From positions 57,896 to 121,895 of the forward strand of contig NZ_QBKP01000014.1 in the NCBI RefSeq assembly GCF_003054195.1: a stretch of 64,000 nt of DNA. Direction: 5' to 3'. This stretch comes from Gemmobacter caeni (GTDB taxonomy: Bacteria; Pseudomonadota; Alphaproteobacteria; Rhodobacterales; Rhodobacteraceae). A program made the position numbers and the translations under genes. Under the pieces are notes generated by a model, which saw only the letters and a list, made by a program, of their open reading frames with translations, was not told the origin of the DNA and did not search any database. Shown one piece after another: positions 43,376 to 52,818 of the stretch; within the stretch, counting starts at the first letter, position 1, and each line of letters starts with the position of its first letter.

Positions 43376-44563
43376 CTACCCCTCCCCCAGTAATTGCCGC
43401 ATGAGGGCCAGGGCCTGCGCCGTCGCCTCAGTCCCTTCGGATGATACGATCCACGCCGCGCGCGCCAGCAACGCCGCCCGGTCGGGCGCCAGCAATTCTG
43501 CCACCGCCTCGGCCAGATCGGGCGCCGAAGCAACGGACCGCGCACCACGCGCCGCGCCCAGCCGCCCCAGCGCGGCCCCCCATGCCCCCGGGCGCGGCCC
43601 GTGGATCAGCGAGGCACCCAGCGCCGCCGCCTCCATCGGGTTGCGGATGCAGCCGGTTCCGGCCAGAGATCCACCCAGAAAACAGATCGGCGCCAGCCGA
43701 TACCACAGCCCCATCTCTGACGTATCGGCAAGGAAGACCTCGGTATCGGGCTCGGGTTCCTCATCCGCACTGCGCTGTGCGACCTGCCACCCCTCAGCCT
43801 CCTCCATGCGGTGTGCCAGCAGCGGTGCACGGGCCGGGTCTTCGGGCACAAGGATCAGCAGCAAACGATGCGCCTGCCGCAGCGCGGCGCGGTGCGCCTC
43901 GATCACGGCTGTTTCCTCGGCCTCCGGCAGACAGGCCGCCAGCCAGACCGGACGCGCCGCAAACAGATGCGCCAGCGCCTCGCGTTCGGCCTCGTTGCCG
44001 GGCAGCACATGGCTGGGTTCTTCCAGACGACCCGCGACGCTGATGCGATTGGCGGCCACCGACCGGCGCAGACTTCGGGCCGCCGCATCGTCCACCGCAC
44101 AGATCTGCGTAAAATCAGCCAGCGCCGATTTCACCAGACCCGGATACCAGCCATCGCGGCCCGGCGGCAGATGTGGCGCCCGAGCAGCCAGCATGGCCAT
44201 CGGTATCCTGCGCTCCGCCGCCTCGTGCAGGATCGAGGGTCGCAACTCTCCGCCCGAGAACAACACCACATCGGGACGCCAGTGATCCAGAAACAGCCGC
44301 ACGCCCGCAGCACTTTCCCCCGGCGGCGCCTGCCAGATCGCCCCGTCAGGCAAGGCGGCAGGTAGCTCGGGCGCGGTCAGCAGGACAGGGTGGCCATCCT
44401 CCTCGCGGATATGGCGGGCCAGTTCGGCCATCTGCGGCGCCAGATCCGCAGTCGGCGCATGCAGCCACGCCAGCCGCCCCGGTGGCCGCTCCGGCCAGTC
44501 GGGCCGGACCAGCGGCTCTTTCCGTGCCGCGATCTGGTATAGCGTCAGGCCGATGGAGGGCAT
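43376..44563 (-). CDS. waaA: 3-deoxy-D-manno-octulosonic acid (Kdo) transferase
   Basis: Protein of 395 residues of the GT30 family. The N-terminal acceptor domain is followed by the glycosyltransferase-B donor domain with VFLADTSEMGLWYRLAPICF, then LGGSLAGTGCIRNPMEAAAL, where the Glu in NPMEAAALG is characteristic. It adds Kdo to the lipid A precursor. Usual family length is about 420 residues; the N-terminal membrane anchor is short here (MPSIGLTLYQIAARKEP). Followed directly by lpxK, the normal arrangement in Rhodobacterales. Confidence 0.93.
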   Translation of the reverse strand: MPSIGLTLYQIAARKEPLVRPDWPERPPGRLAWLHAPTADLAPQMAELARHIREEDGHPVLLTAPELPAALPDGAIWQAPPGESAAGVRLFLDHWRPDVVLFSGGELRPSILHEAAERRIPMAMLAARAPHLPPGRDGWYPGLVKSALADFTQICAVDDAAARSLRRSVAANRISVAGRLEEPSHVLPGNEAEREALAHLFAARPVWLAACLPEAEETAVIEAHRAALRQAHRLLLILVPEDPARAPLLAHRMEEAEGWQVAQRSADEEPEPDTEVFLADTSEMGLWYRLAPICFLGGSLAGTGCIRNPMEAAALGASLIHGPRPGAWGAALGRLGAARGARSVASAPDLAEAVAELLAPDRAALLARAAWIVSSEGTEATAQALALMRQLLGEG

Positions 44564-44581
44564 TCATGCGCCCGGGGGAGA

Positions 44582-44827
44582 TCAGGCCCCCAGCTCCTCG
44601 GTCGGCGAGGCGGGCTCTGCCTCATCCCGCAGGCGGTGGATATGGGCGATGAAATAGCGCATGTGGGCGTCATCCACCGTGCGCTGCGCCTCGGCTTTCC
44701 AGGCGCTGTAGGCGGTCTGGTAATCGGGGAACATGCCGACGACATGGATCTTTGACACGTCCTTGAAGACGTTCTTTGTCGGGCTGACCAGCTCGCCGCC
44801 AAAGACGAGGTGCAGACGTTGCGCCAT
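44582..44827 (-). CDS. DUF4170 protein
   Basis: Protein of 81 residues matching DUF4170: QRLHLVFGGELVSPTKNVFK, then IHVVGMFPDYQTAYSAWKAE and AHMRYFIAHIHRL. A small soluble protein common in alphaproteobacteria, often beside lipid A genes, as here (18 bases before waaA). Function unknown. Confidence 0.85.
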   Translation of the reverse strand: MAQRLHLVFGGELVSPTKNVFKDVSKIHVVGMFPDYQTAYSAWKAEAQRTVDDAHMRYFIAHIHRLRDEAEPASPTEELGA

Positions 44828-44919
44828 GTATAAGCTCCGCTTTCAGATATGTCGCCAAGCTAACGGAAGCAGCGGCGAAGTTAAAGCCGCCGCCCCGTCA
44901 CAGAGCCGCATTTACAGGG

Positions 44920-44939
44920 AAAAATCGGGACTTGCCCGA
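44920..44939 (-). terminator. short terminator after CoA-transferase gene
   Basis: On the minus strand TCGGG-CAAGT-CCCGA followed by TTTTT, starting five bases past the stop of the CoA-transferase gene. The five-base stem is short, but the T-run is clear. It separates that gene from the DUF4170-waaA-lpxK operon. Confidence 0.5.
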
Positions 44940-44943
44940 AAAT

Positions 44944-46074
44944 TCACTCGCCCAGGATTTCTGCCTGATGTTCGCCCAGTTTCGGGGAAGGCCGGTCCAG
45001 CGACAGTTCGGCCCCCGAGAAGGTGAAGGGCGAGCGCACGCCCGGCACACCGTCCGGCACGATCTGCAAACCGCGCGCCACGATCTGCGGATCGGCAAAG
45101 ACCTCGGCCATGTCATTGATCGGTCCGGCAGGCACGCCCTGCGCCTCGCAGGCGGCCAGCAGATCGGCTTTGGTCATCGCACGCGTCGCCGCGCTGAGCG
45201 CCTCGGTCATCACCTCGCGGTGGGCGATGCGGTCGGCGTTGGTCAGGAAGCGCGGATCATCGGCCATTCCGGGCAGGCCGAGCAGACCGCAAAGCTTGCG
45301 ATACTGGCTGTCGTTTCCGGTGGCGAGGATGATCCAGCCGTCGGCGCAATCGAACACCGCATAGGGGGCAAGGTTCGGATGCGCATTGCCCATCTTGCGC
45401 GGCGCCGTGCCGGTGGCGAGGTAGTTCATCGCCTGATTGGCCATGATCGAGGTCGCCACATCCATCAGCGCCATGTCGATGTGCTGCCCTTCGCCGGTGC
45501 GACCACGCTGCACGATCGCGGCAAGGATCGCGGTGGCGGAATAGATGCCGGTAAAGACATCGGTGACCGCCACGCCCACCTTTTGCGGCTGGCCCTCGGG
45601 CTCGCCCGTCACGCTCATCAGCCCGGTCATGCCCTGGATGATGAAGTCATATCCCGCGCGGGCGGCATAGGGTCCGGTCTGGCCGAAGCCGGTGATGGAG
45701 CAATAGATCAGCCGGGGATTCACCGCGCGCAGGCTTTCGTAATCCAGCCCGTATTTCTTCAGCCCGCCCAGCTTGAAATTCTCGATCACCACATCGGCAT
45801 CGGCCACCAGACGGCGCACGACGTCCTGCCCTTCCGGCGTACGGAAATCGCAGGTGACCGAGCGTTTGCCCCGGTTGCAGCAATGGAAATAGGCGGCACT
45901 GCGGTCGCCCTCGCGCTCGATGAAAGGGGGTCCCCAACGGCGCGTATCGTCGCCTTCCGGCGCCTCGACCTTGATGACTTCGGCACCCAGATCGGCCAGT
46001 GTCTGCCCGGCCCAAGGCCCGGCAAGAATCCGGGCCAGTTCGATCACGCGAATACCTTCCAGAGGTGCGGGCAT
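44944..46074 (-). CDS. CaiB/BaiF (class III) CoA-transferase
   Basis: Protein of 376 residues. Motifs are LARILAGPWAGQTLADLGAE, VIKVEAPEGDDTR, FHCCNRGKRSVTCDFRTPEG, and the candidate catalytic Asp205 in QHIDMALMDVATS. Class III CoA-transferases move CoA between carboxylic acids through an aspartyl-CoA intermediate. The donor and acceptor cannot be told; no other CoA pathway gene is adjacent. The ATG at 46074 lies just after the DsbA-like stop and is preferred to 46095, which would overlap it. Confidence 0.9.
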   Translation of the reverse strand: MPAPLEGIRVIELARILAGPWAGQTLADLGAEVIKVEAPEGDDTRRWGPPFIEREGDRSAAYFHCCNRGKRSVTCDFRTPEGQDVVRRLVADADVVIENFKLGGLKKYGLDYESLRAVNPRLIYCSITGFGQTGPYAARAGYDFIIQGMTGLMSVTGEPEGQPQKVGVAVTDVFTGIYSATAILAAIVQRGRTGEGQHIDMALMDVATSIMANQAMNYLATGTAPRKMGNAHPNLAPYAVFDCADGWIILATGNDSQYRKLCGLLGLPGMADDPRFLTNADRIAHREVMTEALSAATRAMTKADLLAACEAQGVPAGPINDMAEVFADPQIVARGLQIVPDGVPGVRSPFTFSGAELSLDRPSPKLGEHQAEILGE

Positions 46075-46075
46075 C

Positions 46076-46744
46076 TTACTTGGCAAGCTCCGCATCTAGC
46101 AGTGCCTTCAGGTCGGCATAGCTCATGTTCGAATGCTTGGCGCCATTGATGAACAGGGTCGGCGTGCCTTCCACCCCGTCGGCTTCCATGTTTTCCTGGA
46201 ATTTCGTGACCATGGCCTCCGCCATCGCCTGATCCTTGAAGCAGGCGTCAAGCTGATCGTCCGTCATCCCGGCACTGCGGCCGATGGTCTTGAGATTGTT
46301 GATCACCACATTCGGATCGTCCGAAGCGGCCCAGTCGCGCTGCTTTTCGAACAGCAGGCCGTTGATGCCGAAATAACGCATCTCGCCGCCGCAGCGCGCC
46401 ATCATCGCCGCCCACAGCCCGTAGCGGTCGAAATACACCTCGCGATAGACGAACTTCACCTTGCCGGTGTCGATGTAGTCGGCCTTGAGCGGCTTGAAGA
46501 CATCGCTGTGAAAGTTCGCGCAATGCGGGCAGGTGTAAGAGGCGTATTCGGTCAGCGTGACCTTCGCGTCCGGATTGCCCAGCACAAGCTCCGTGACCTC
46601 TGGCGCGGGCGTGGCCTCCGCCGGGGCGGGCACGGCCTCGGTCTGCGCGAATGCGGCACTGCCGCCCAGCAGGCTGCCGAAAAGGCCGATGGCCGTGGTG
46701 GACAGGGCAAGGCCAAGCAGGCCGCGGCGGGTCAGAAGGTTCAT
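46076..46744 (-). CDS. DsbA family thiol-disulfide oxidoreductase
   Basis: Protein of 222 residues. A Tat-like or Sec signal (TRRGLLGLALSTTAIGLFGS, then LLGGSAAFAQ) is followed by a thioredoxin fold with active site CPHC (Cys72-Cys75) in EYASYTCPHCANFHSD and cis-Pro loop VEGTPTLFING. A periplasmic oxidase or isomerase of disulfides; the helical insertion matches the DsbA/BdbD-type family. It follows the DUF721 gene by 11 bases, an arrangement common in Rhodobacterales. Confidence 0.92.
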   Translation of the reverse strand: MNLLTRRGLLGLALSTTAIGLFGSLLGGSAAFAQTEAVPAPAEATPAPEVTELVLGNPDAKVTLTEYASYTCPHCANFHSDVFKPLKADYIDTGKVKFVYREVYFDRYGLWAAMMARCGGEMRYFGINGLLFEKQRDWAASDDPNVVINNLKTIGRSAGMTDDQLDACFKDQAMAEAMVTKFQENMEADGVEGTPTLFINGAKHSNMSYADLKALLDAELAK

Positions 46745-46755
46745 GGCAGTGCCTT

Positions 46756-47304
46756 TCAGCTTTTCCGGCGAGTTAAGATATTCTGCGCCAGCGTTTCAAG
46801 GGCGCTTCTCAGCCCCTCGTCCTGCACGCCCTCGGCGGTGGCGCGTGCCTTGCTGGCGATTTCGGGCGCGACGGGTTTCGGCGCCGCAGGAGGCGCCGGA
46901 GCGAACTGCGCCTGTCCCTCGGCAAAGCCCGAGGGCGCGGTCTGGGTCAGGCTGATGCGGCCGATGGCAGCATAGCCGTAGCAGGCGTTCACCCGTTCTT
47001 GGATGCGCGGCAATTGCATCTGCACCATGGGCGCATCTGTGGGTTTGACCAGCAGCGTCAGCGTCGCCCCGAAGGCTCCGCGCGCGAAGCCCACCTTCAC
47101 GGGCCGGGTGATGCGGGCCAGATCGGCGCCCACCACATCGGGCCAGTGGGTCAGAAGCCGCGTCACCGCGAAGCCCCGGCTTTCCCCCGCGCTGCGGATG
47201 CGATCCTTCAGCAAGCCCGAGGCCGCCTCGAACCCGCGCATGCGCCGACCCTGCCGCTGTGTGCGGTCGGGGCGGGGCGTATCGCCGCGGTTGTCCTCGG
47301 TCAT
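46756..47304 (-). CDS. DUF721 (DciA-like) protein
   Basis: Protein of about 182 residues with a DUF721 domain (about residues 20-100: MRGFEAASGLLKDRIRSAGE; LTHWPDVVGADLARITRPVK), and an Ala/Pro-rich tail. DUF721 includes DciA, which loads the replicative helicase in bacteria that lack DnaC, so a replication role is plausible but not proven here. Two in-frame ATGs, at 47334 and 47304, both lie in copies of a short direct repeat; the one at 47304 is taken. Confidence 0.8.
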   Translation of the reverse strand: MTEDNRGDTPRPDRTQRQGRRMRGFEAASGLLKDRIRSAGESRGFAVTRLLTHWPDVVGADLARITRPVKVGFARGAFGATLTLLVKPTDAPMVQMQLPRIQERVNACYGYAAIGRISLTQTAPSGFAEGQAQFAPAPPAAPKPVAPEIASKARATAEGVQDEGLRSALETLAQNILTRRKS

Positions 47305-47305
47305 G

Positions 47306-47345
47306 GGCCTGTCTCCGTGGCCTGTCTCGGTCATTGGCCTGTCTC
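47306..47345. repeat. triple direct repeat GGCCTGTCTC
   Basis: GGCCTGTCTC occurs at 47306-47315, 47319-47328 and 47336-47345. Two copies are preceded by GGTCAT, so the repeat duplicates the start-codon context of the DUF721 gene. It looks like a local slippage duplication. Confidence 0.7.
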
Positions 47346-47437
47346 GGTCTTTCGCAGCAGCTTAGCCGCCCGCAAGCCGACGGGCCAGCAGGCAGCATCG
47401 GAAAGACGCATAAAGATTGCGTGACAAGACAGGCGGC

Positions 47438-48733
47438 TTAGCCGCGCGGACGCAGGTCCAGCACGCGTTTCGCCTTGCCCTCGCTGCGTGGCGCGGTGCC
47501 GGGCGGGCCGAGACGCGCCGTGATGCTGATGCCCATCCCCTGTTTGACCCGCTTTTGCAGCCGGGACGCCAGTTCCACGCGGGCGGTTTCATCCAGGCCC
47601 GCCACGGTTTCGGCGACCACGGTCAGCGTGTCCATCCGCCCCTTGCGCGCCAGTTCGATCTGCCAGTGCGGCGCGAGGCCCGGCAATGCGAGGATCTGCT
47701 CCTCGATCTGCGAGGGGAACAGGTTCACCCCGCGCAGGATGATCATGTCGTCACTGCGCGCGGCGATCTTCTCGATCCGCCGCATCGAACGCGCGGTGCC
47801 GGGCAGCAGCCGCGTCAGATCGCGGGTGCGGTAGCGGATGATCGGCAGCGCCTCTTTCGTCAGCGAGGTCAGCACCAGCTCGCCCACCGCGCCGTCAGGC
47901 AGCACTTCGCCCGTGTCGGGGTTGATGATCTCGGGGTAGAAGTGATCCTCCCACAGATGCGGGCCATCCTTGGTTTCCACGCATTCCATGGCGACGCCCG
48001 GCCCCATCACTTCGGACAGGCCATAGCAATCAATGGCATGCATGTCGAATGCGGTTTCGATCTCGGCGCGCATGGCGTTGCTCCACGGCTCACCGCCGAA
48101 CATCGAGGTGCGGAGCGGGCTGCGCGTCGGATCAAGGCCGCGCGCCCGGTATTCATCGAGGATCGACAGCATGTAGGAGGGGGTCGCACAGATCACCGTT
48201 GCGCCGAAATCCTCGATCAGGGTCACCTGCCGGGGCGTCATCCCGCCCGAGACCGGCACCACCGTGCAGCCCAGCCGCTCGGCGCCGTAATGCGCGCCGA
48301 AACCGCCGGTGAACAGGCCATAGCCATAGGCCACATGCACCACATCCCCGGGTCGCGCCCCCGCCGCGCGAAGCGAGCGCGCCATCAGCCCCGACCATGT
48401 ATCCAGATCGTTGCGGGTATAGCCCACCACCGTGGGCTTGCCGGTGGTCCCGGACGAGGCATGCAGCCGGATCACCTGTTCGCGCGGCACGGCGAACATG
48501 CCGAACGGATAGGTCGCGCGCAGGTCATCCTTCACCGTGAAGGGAAACAGCCGGATATCTTCCAGCCGCTTCAGGTCAGACGGATGCACCCCATGCGCCC
48601 CGAACTTCGCACGCATCGCCGGGATATTCTCCCAGGCATGGGACAGCGACCATTTCAGTCGCTCCAGTTGCAGGGCCGCGATTTCATCGCGCGAGGCAGT
48701 CTCGATCGGGTCAAGACAGGCAGGATCGTTCAT
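47438..48733 (-). CDS. paaK: phenylacetate-CoA ligase family protein
   Basis: Protein of 431 residues of the PaaK group of adenylate-forming enzymes. The ATP motif is LHASSGTTGKPTVVGYTRND, then YGLFTGGFGAHYGAERLGC, YGLSEVMGPGVAMEC, RTRDLTRLLPG and the C-terminal ARSDDMIILRGVNLFPSQIE. It activates phenylacetate, or a related aromatic acid, as its CoA ester. No other paa genes are in the window, so the function may be stand-alone. The ATG at 48733 is the second in-frame start; 48748 is possible. Confidence 0.9.
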   Translation of the reverse strand: MNDPACLDPIETASRDEIAALQLERLKWSLSHAWENIPAMRAKFGAHGVHPSDLKRLEDIRLFPFTVKDDLRATYPFGMFAVPREQVIRLHASSGTTGKPTVVGYTRNDLDTWSGLMARSLRAAGARPGDVVHVAYGYGLFTGGFGAHYGAERLGCTVVPVSGGMTPRQVTLIEDFGATVICATPSYMLSILDEYRARGLDPTRSPLRTSMFGGEPWSNAMRAEIETAFDMHAIDCYGLSEVMGPGVAMECVETKDGPHLWEDHFYPEIINPDTGEVLPDGAVGELVLTSLTKEALPIIRYRTRDLTRLLPGTARSMRRIEKIAARSDDMIILRGVNLFPSQIEEQILALPGLAPHWQIELARKGRMDTLTVVAETVAGLDETARVELASRLQKRVKQGMGISITARLGPPGTAPRSEGKAKRVLDLRPRG

Positions 48734-48828
48734 CTGGTCACGCATCATCGGCCATCCGGGCAGCTTTCCGGCCCGAGACTGGCGCCGGAATCAGGCGCGG
48801 TTATGGCTCGGGCGCGGCCTGCTCCGGT

Positions 48829-51537
48829 TCAGGCTACCGCTTTTTCGGCGGCGGGAATATAATTCAGCACCGGCGCCAGCCACCGTTCCGCCTCGTCCAG
48901 CGACATGCCCTTGCGGGCGGCATAATCCTGCACCTGATCGCGTTCCACCTTCGCCACGCCGAAGTAATAGCTTTCGGGATGCGCAAGATAGAGCCCCGAC
49001 ACCGAAGAACCCGGCCACATTGCCATGCTTTCCGTCAGCTGCACGCCGGTATGCGTTTCGGCCTCCAGCAGGCGGAACAGCATAAGCTTTTCGGTGTGAT
49101 CGGGCTGGGCCGGATAGCCGGGGGCCGGACGGATGCCGCGATAGGGTTCACCGATCAGCTCCTGCGGATCGAAGGCCTCGTCCCGCGCATAGCCCCAAAG
49201 CTCGCGCCGCACGCGCTGATGCAGCATCTCGGCCATTGCCTCCGCATAGCGGTCGGCCAGCGCCTTGACCATGATCGCCGAATAATTGTCATTCGCGCGG
49301 TCAAAACGGTCGGCAATCGCCGCTTCCTCCGGACCGGCCGTCACAACGAACCCCCCGACATAATCGCGCGGCCCACCTTCAGGCGCCACGAAATCGGCGA
49401 GCGCCACATTGGGGCGCCCCGCCCGCTTGGCATGTTGCTGGCGCAGGCTGTGCAGGGTGGCCAGCGGCAGTTGGCGGTCCTCGCTCTGATACAGCCTGAT
49501 GTCATCGCCCACCCCCTGTGCAGGCCAGAAACCGACGACCGCGCGCGGGCTGAACCAACGTTCCGCGATGATCCGCGCCAGCATGGCCTGCGCATCGGCA
49601 AACAGCGCGCGGGCGGCCTCGCCCTGCTTTTCATCCTCCAGAATCTTCGGATAGACGCCCTTCATCTCCCATGTCTGGAAGAATGGTGTCCAGTCGATAT
49701 AGCGGGCAATCCCGGCCAGATCCCAGTCATTGACCGGCCGCACACCAAGTAATTGCGGCGCGGGCACCTGATAGCCTGCCCAATCGAGTTTCAGCGCATT
49801 CGCGCGCGCCTGCGCCAGCGGCAGCCGCAGCTTGGCCCGCTCGGCCCGTTCGTGGCGTTCGGTCACTTCGGCATATTCCGCCCGGATCCGGGCGACATAG
49901 GGCGCCTTCTGTGTCGGGCTGAGCAGGCTTCCCACCACCCCCACCGCACGGCTGGCGTCCAGCACATAAACCGCCGGGCCGGAATAGCGCGGCACAATCT
50001 TCACCGCCGTATGGACCTTCGAGGTCGTGGCCCCACCGATCAGCAAGGGAATCGCCAGCCCTGCCCGCTCCATTTCCGAGGCCATATGGATCATCTCGTC
50101 CAGCGAGGGGGTGATCAGGCCGGAAAGACCGATGGCATCGACCTTCTCGGCCTTCGCGACCTCAAGGATCTTCTGCGGCGGCACCATTACACCAAGGTCT
50201 ATGATGTCGTAATTGTTGCAGGCCAGAACCACGCCGACGATGTTCTTGCCGATGTCATGCACATCGCCCTTGACCGTGGCCATCAGGATCTTGCCCGCGC
50301 TTTCACGCCCCGATCCGCCGTTCAGCCGCTTTTCCTCTTCCATGAACGGCAGCAGAACCGCCACGGCCTGTTTCATCACACGGGCCGATTTCACGACCTG
50401 CGGCAGGAACATCTTGCCCGCGCCGAACAGGTCACCCACCACATTCATCCCCGCCATCAGCGGGCCTTCGATCACATCCAGCGGGCGCGCGGCGGTAAGG
50501 CGCGCAGCCTCGGTATCGGCCTCTATGAATTCGGTGATGCCGTTCACCAGCGCATGTTCCAGCCGTTTCTCCACCGGCCAGTCACGCCAGGCCAGATCGC
50601 GGACCTTTTCTTCCTTTGCGCCTACCCGGAAGCGATCCGCGATCTCCAGCAGCCGGTCGGTCGCATCCGGACGGCGGTTGAGCACGACATCCTCGCAACG
50701 CGCGCGCAGATCGGGGTCGATCTGGTCATAGACCACAAGCTGCCCGGCATTGACGATACCCATGTCCATCCCCGCCGCGATGGCATGATACAGGAAGACG
50801 GCATGCATCGCCTCGCGCACCGCCTCATTGCCGCGAAAGCTGAACGAAAGGTTAGAGACGCCGCCCGATACATGTGCATACGGCAGGTTCGCGCGAATCC
50901 ACCGCGTCGCCTCGATGAAATCGACACCGTAATTGTTGTGTTCCTCGATCCCGGTCGCCACGGCGAAGATATTGGGATCAAAGATGATGTCCTCGGGCGG
51001 GAAGCCGACTTCATCCACCAGAATGCGATAGGCGCGGGCACAGATCTCGGTCTTGCGCGCGAAGGTATCGGCCTGCCCCGTTTCATCAAAGGCCATGACG
51101 ACCACGGCCGTGCCATAGGCCAGACACAGGCCCGCCTGATGCCGGAACGCCGCCTCCCCTTCCTTCATGCTGATGGAATTGACGACGGGCTTTCCCTGCA
51201 CGCAGCGCAGGCCCGCCTCGATCACTTCCCATTTAGAGCTGTCGATCATCACCGGCACACGGGCGATGTCCGGCTCGGCGGCCAGCAGGTTCAGGAACTC
51301 GACCATGGCGGCCTTTGAATCGATCAGCCCCTCATCCATGTTGATGTCGATGATCTGTGCGCCGTTTTCCACCTGATCGCGCGCCACTTCCAGCGCAGCG
51401 GAATAGTCGCGGTTGACGATCAGCTTGCGGAACCGGGCCGAGCCGGTGACATTCGTGCGCTCCCCCACGTTCACGAAAGGAATGTCGGACGTCAGGGTGA
51501 AGGGTTCGAGGCCAGAGAGGCGCAGAAGCCGGGTCAT
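48829..51537 (-). CDS. metH: methionine synthase, folate/cobalamin/activation modules
   Basis: Protein of 902 residues corresponding to the C-terminal three modules of MetH. The pterin-binding barrel (about 20-280) has [17 protein letters not shown] and IIDINMDEG. The cobalamin cap and B12-binding domain (about 310-560) has DVHDIGKN, with the cobalt ligand His427 in D425xH427xxG430. The AdoMet-binding reactivation domain (about 590-890) has [20 protein letters not shown] and [18 protein letters not shown]. The homocysteine module is on the separate gene upstream, whose stop overlaps this ATG by four bases (ATGA). Domain boundaries are clean, so this is a natural split, not a frameshift. Confidence 0.95.
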   Translation of the reverse strand: MTRLLRLSGLEPFTLTSDIPFVNVGERTNVTGSARFRKLIVNRDYSAALEVARDQVENGAQIIDINMDEGLIDSKAAMVEFLNLLAAEPDIARVPVMIDSSKWEVIEAGLRCVQGKPVVNSISMKEGEAAFRHQAGLCLAYGTAVVVMAFDETGQADTFARKTEICARAYRILVDEVGFPPEDIIFDPNIFAVATGIEEHNNYGVDFIEATRWIRANLPYAHVSGGVSNLSFSFRGNEAVREAMHAVFLYHAIAAGMDMGIVNAGQLVVYDQIDPDLRARCEDVVLNRRPDATDRLLEIADRFRVGAKEEKVRDLAWRDWPVEKRLEHALVNGITEFIEADTEAARLTAARPLDVIEGPLMAGMNVVGDLFGAGKMFLPQVVKSARVMKQAVAVLLPFMEEEKRLNGGSGRESAGKILMATVKGDVHDIGKNIVGVVLACNNYDIIDLGVMVPPQKILEVAKAEKVDAIGLSGLITPSLDEMIHMASEMERAGLAIPLLIGGATTSKVHTAVKIVPRYSGPAVYVLDASRAVGVVGSLLSPTQKAPYVARIRAEYAEVTERHERAERAKLRLPLAQARANALKLDWAGYQVPAPQLLGVRPVNDWDLAGIARYIDWTPFFQTWEMKGVYPKILEDEKQGEAARALFADAQAMLARIIAERWFSPRAVVGFWPAQGVGDDIRLYQSEDRQLPLATLHSLRQQHAKRAGRPNVALADFVAPEGGPRDYVGGFVVTAGPEEAAIADRFDRANDNYSAIMVKALADRYAEAMAEMLHQRVRRELWGYARDEAFDPQELIGEPYRGIRPAPGYPAQPDHTEKLMLFRLLEAETHTGVQLTESMAMWPGSSVSGLYLAHPESYYFGVAKVERDQVQDYAARKGMSLDEAERWLAPVLNYIPAAEKAVA

Positions 51538-52559
51538 TTCACACTCCTCGGGCGCAGGCCCGTCACGGCTTCCGCAATGGCGCGAATATGATCCGGCGTG
51601 GTGCCGCAGCAGCCGCCGACCACATTCACCAGCCCTTCGCGCGCGAAATCAGCCACTTGGCGGGCAGTTTCCTCGGGGCCTTCGTCATATTGGCCAAAGG
51701 CATTGGGCAGCCCGGCATTCGGATAGGCACAGATAGCCACATCCGCCGCCTGCGCGAGTTCGGTCAGATGCGGCCGCATGGCGCTGGCCCCCAGCGCACA
51801 GTTCAGCCCCACGGTGAAAGGCCGGGCATGAGCCACCGAATGCCAGAAAGCGGTCGGCGTCTGCCCCGACAACGTACGCCCCGAAGCATCGGTGATCGTG
51901 CCGGAAATCATCAGCGGGAGGCGCTGCCCTGCTTCGGCAAAAACCTCCGTACATGCAAAGATCGCCGCCTTGGCGTTCAGCGTGTCGAAGATGGTTTCGA
52001 TCAGGATCAGATCGGCGCCGCCCTCAATCAGGCCCCGCACCTGCGCGCCGTAGGCGCGGCGCAGATCGTCGAAGGTGACGGCGCGATAACCGGGGTCGTT
52101 GACATCCGGGCTGAGGCTCGCCGTGCGGTTGGTCGGCCCCACCGCCCCGGCCACGAAGCGCGGCCTGCCGTCGATAGCCGTCGCCCGGTCCAGCGCCGCC
52201 CGCGCCAGCCGCGCGCCTGCAACATTCAGGTCATGCACCGCCGCTTCCATGCCGTAATCCGCCTGCGCGATGGTGGTGGCGGAAAAGGTATTGGTCTCGA
52301 CAATATCAGCCCCCGCCATGGCATAGCGGAAATGGATCTCCTCCACTGCTGCGGGCTGGGTCAGGCTCAAAAGATCGTTGTTGCCCTTCTGCGGATGGTC
52401 CGAGTGATGGTGGCAGGCACATCCGTGAAAATCCTCCTCAGCCAGACCCAGCGCCTGGATCTGCGTGCCCATGGCCCCGTCGAGGATCAGGATACGCTTA
52501 CGCACAAGATGGTTCAGAAGGTCGGTGTTCGGGCTGTCTGGAATCTGGAAAATCTGCAT
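51534..52559 (-). CDS. metH: methionine synthase, homocysteine-binding module
   Basis: Protein of 341 residues, the homocysteine S-methyltransferase barrel. Zinc ligands are Cys254 (GLNCALGAS), Cys317 and Cys318 ([11 protein letters not shown]); other motifs are [27 protein letters not shown] and [15 protein letters not shown]. It provides the homocysteine half of MetH to the following protein. A Cys/His-rich insertion ([10 protein letters not shown], residues 46-55) stands where most MetH proteins have a short loop. Upstream of the start a seven-base hairpin (52568-52586) sits close to the start codon and no strong ribosome binding site is visible. I found no cobalamin riboswitch consensus. 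Confidence 0.94.
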   Translation of the reverse strand: MQIFQIPDSPNTDLLNHLVRKRILILDGAMGTQIQALGLAEEDFHGCACHHHSDHPQKGNNDLLSLTQPAAVEEIHFRYAMAGADIVETNTFSATTIAQADYGMEAAVHDLNVAGARLARAALDRATAIDGRPRFVAGAVGPTNRTASLSPDVNDPGYRAVTFDDLRRAYGAQVRGLIEGGADLILIETIFDTLNAKAAIFACTEVFAEAGQRLPLMISGTITDASGRTLSGQTPTAFWHSVAHARPFTVGLNCALGASAMRPHLTELAQAADVAICAYPNAGLPNAFGQYDEGPEETARQVADFAREGLVNVVGGCCGTTPDHIRAIAEAVTGLRPRSVK

Positions 52560-52683
52560 CGGATCATGGGCTTCTTCAGGAAGCCCGGACCCTAGGCAGA
52601 TTGCCCGCAGGATTCAAATTCACATTTCTGGAAAAGGTTATGAGGAATTTCGATAATCCGGCCAGGCGCCTCTGGCTGGTTGC

Positions 52684-52737
52684 GGACCGGGGGTTTCACA
52701 CCCCCGGACCCCCGTGGGATATTTGTGGACAGAAAAT
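52684..52737 (+). repeat. REP-like element, left copy
   Basis: Element beginning GGACCGGGGG, with a GC stem-loop (CCGGGGGTTTCACACCCCCGG), then GACCCCCGTGGGATATTTG, ending GACAGAAAAT. It matches the right copy (52758-52812, opposite strand) over almost its whole length. The intergenic position and conserved tail resemble repeated extragenic elements I recall from Rhodobacterales genomes. Confidence 0.7.
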
Positions 52738-52757
52738 CCACTATATGCGGCGCCCTC

Positions 52758-52812
52758 ATTTTCTGTCTGAAAATATCCTCGGGGGGTCCGGGGGGCGAAG
52801 CGCCCCCGGTCC
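52758..52812 (-). repeat. REP-like element, right copy, inverted
   Basis: Read on the minus strand: GGACCGGGGGCGCTTCGC, then CCCCCGGACCCCCCGAGG, then ATATTTTCAGACAGAAAAT, the same plan as the left copy. The two face each other with their GACAGAAAAT ends about 20 bases apart. The stem-loop CCGGGGGCGCTTCGCCCCCCGG lies right after the stop of the formaldehyde dehydrogenase gene and can double as its terminator. Confidence 0.7.
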
Positions 52813-52818
52813 GACAGA

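Noticed and set aside
51530..51540. Frameshift splitting metH
   Set aside because: The split falls exactly between the homocysteine and folate modules, with a proper ATGA overlap and a natural end and start, so it looks genuine.
52560..52683. Cobalamin or S-adenosylhomocysteine riboswitch upstream of metH
   Set aside because: I looked for a B12-box-like core and for a pseudoknotted SAH element and saw neither; only a seven-base hairpin near the start codon. A covariance model search would decide.
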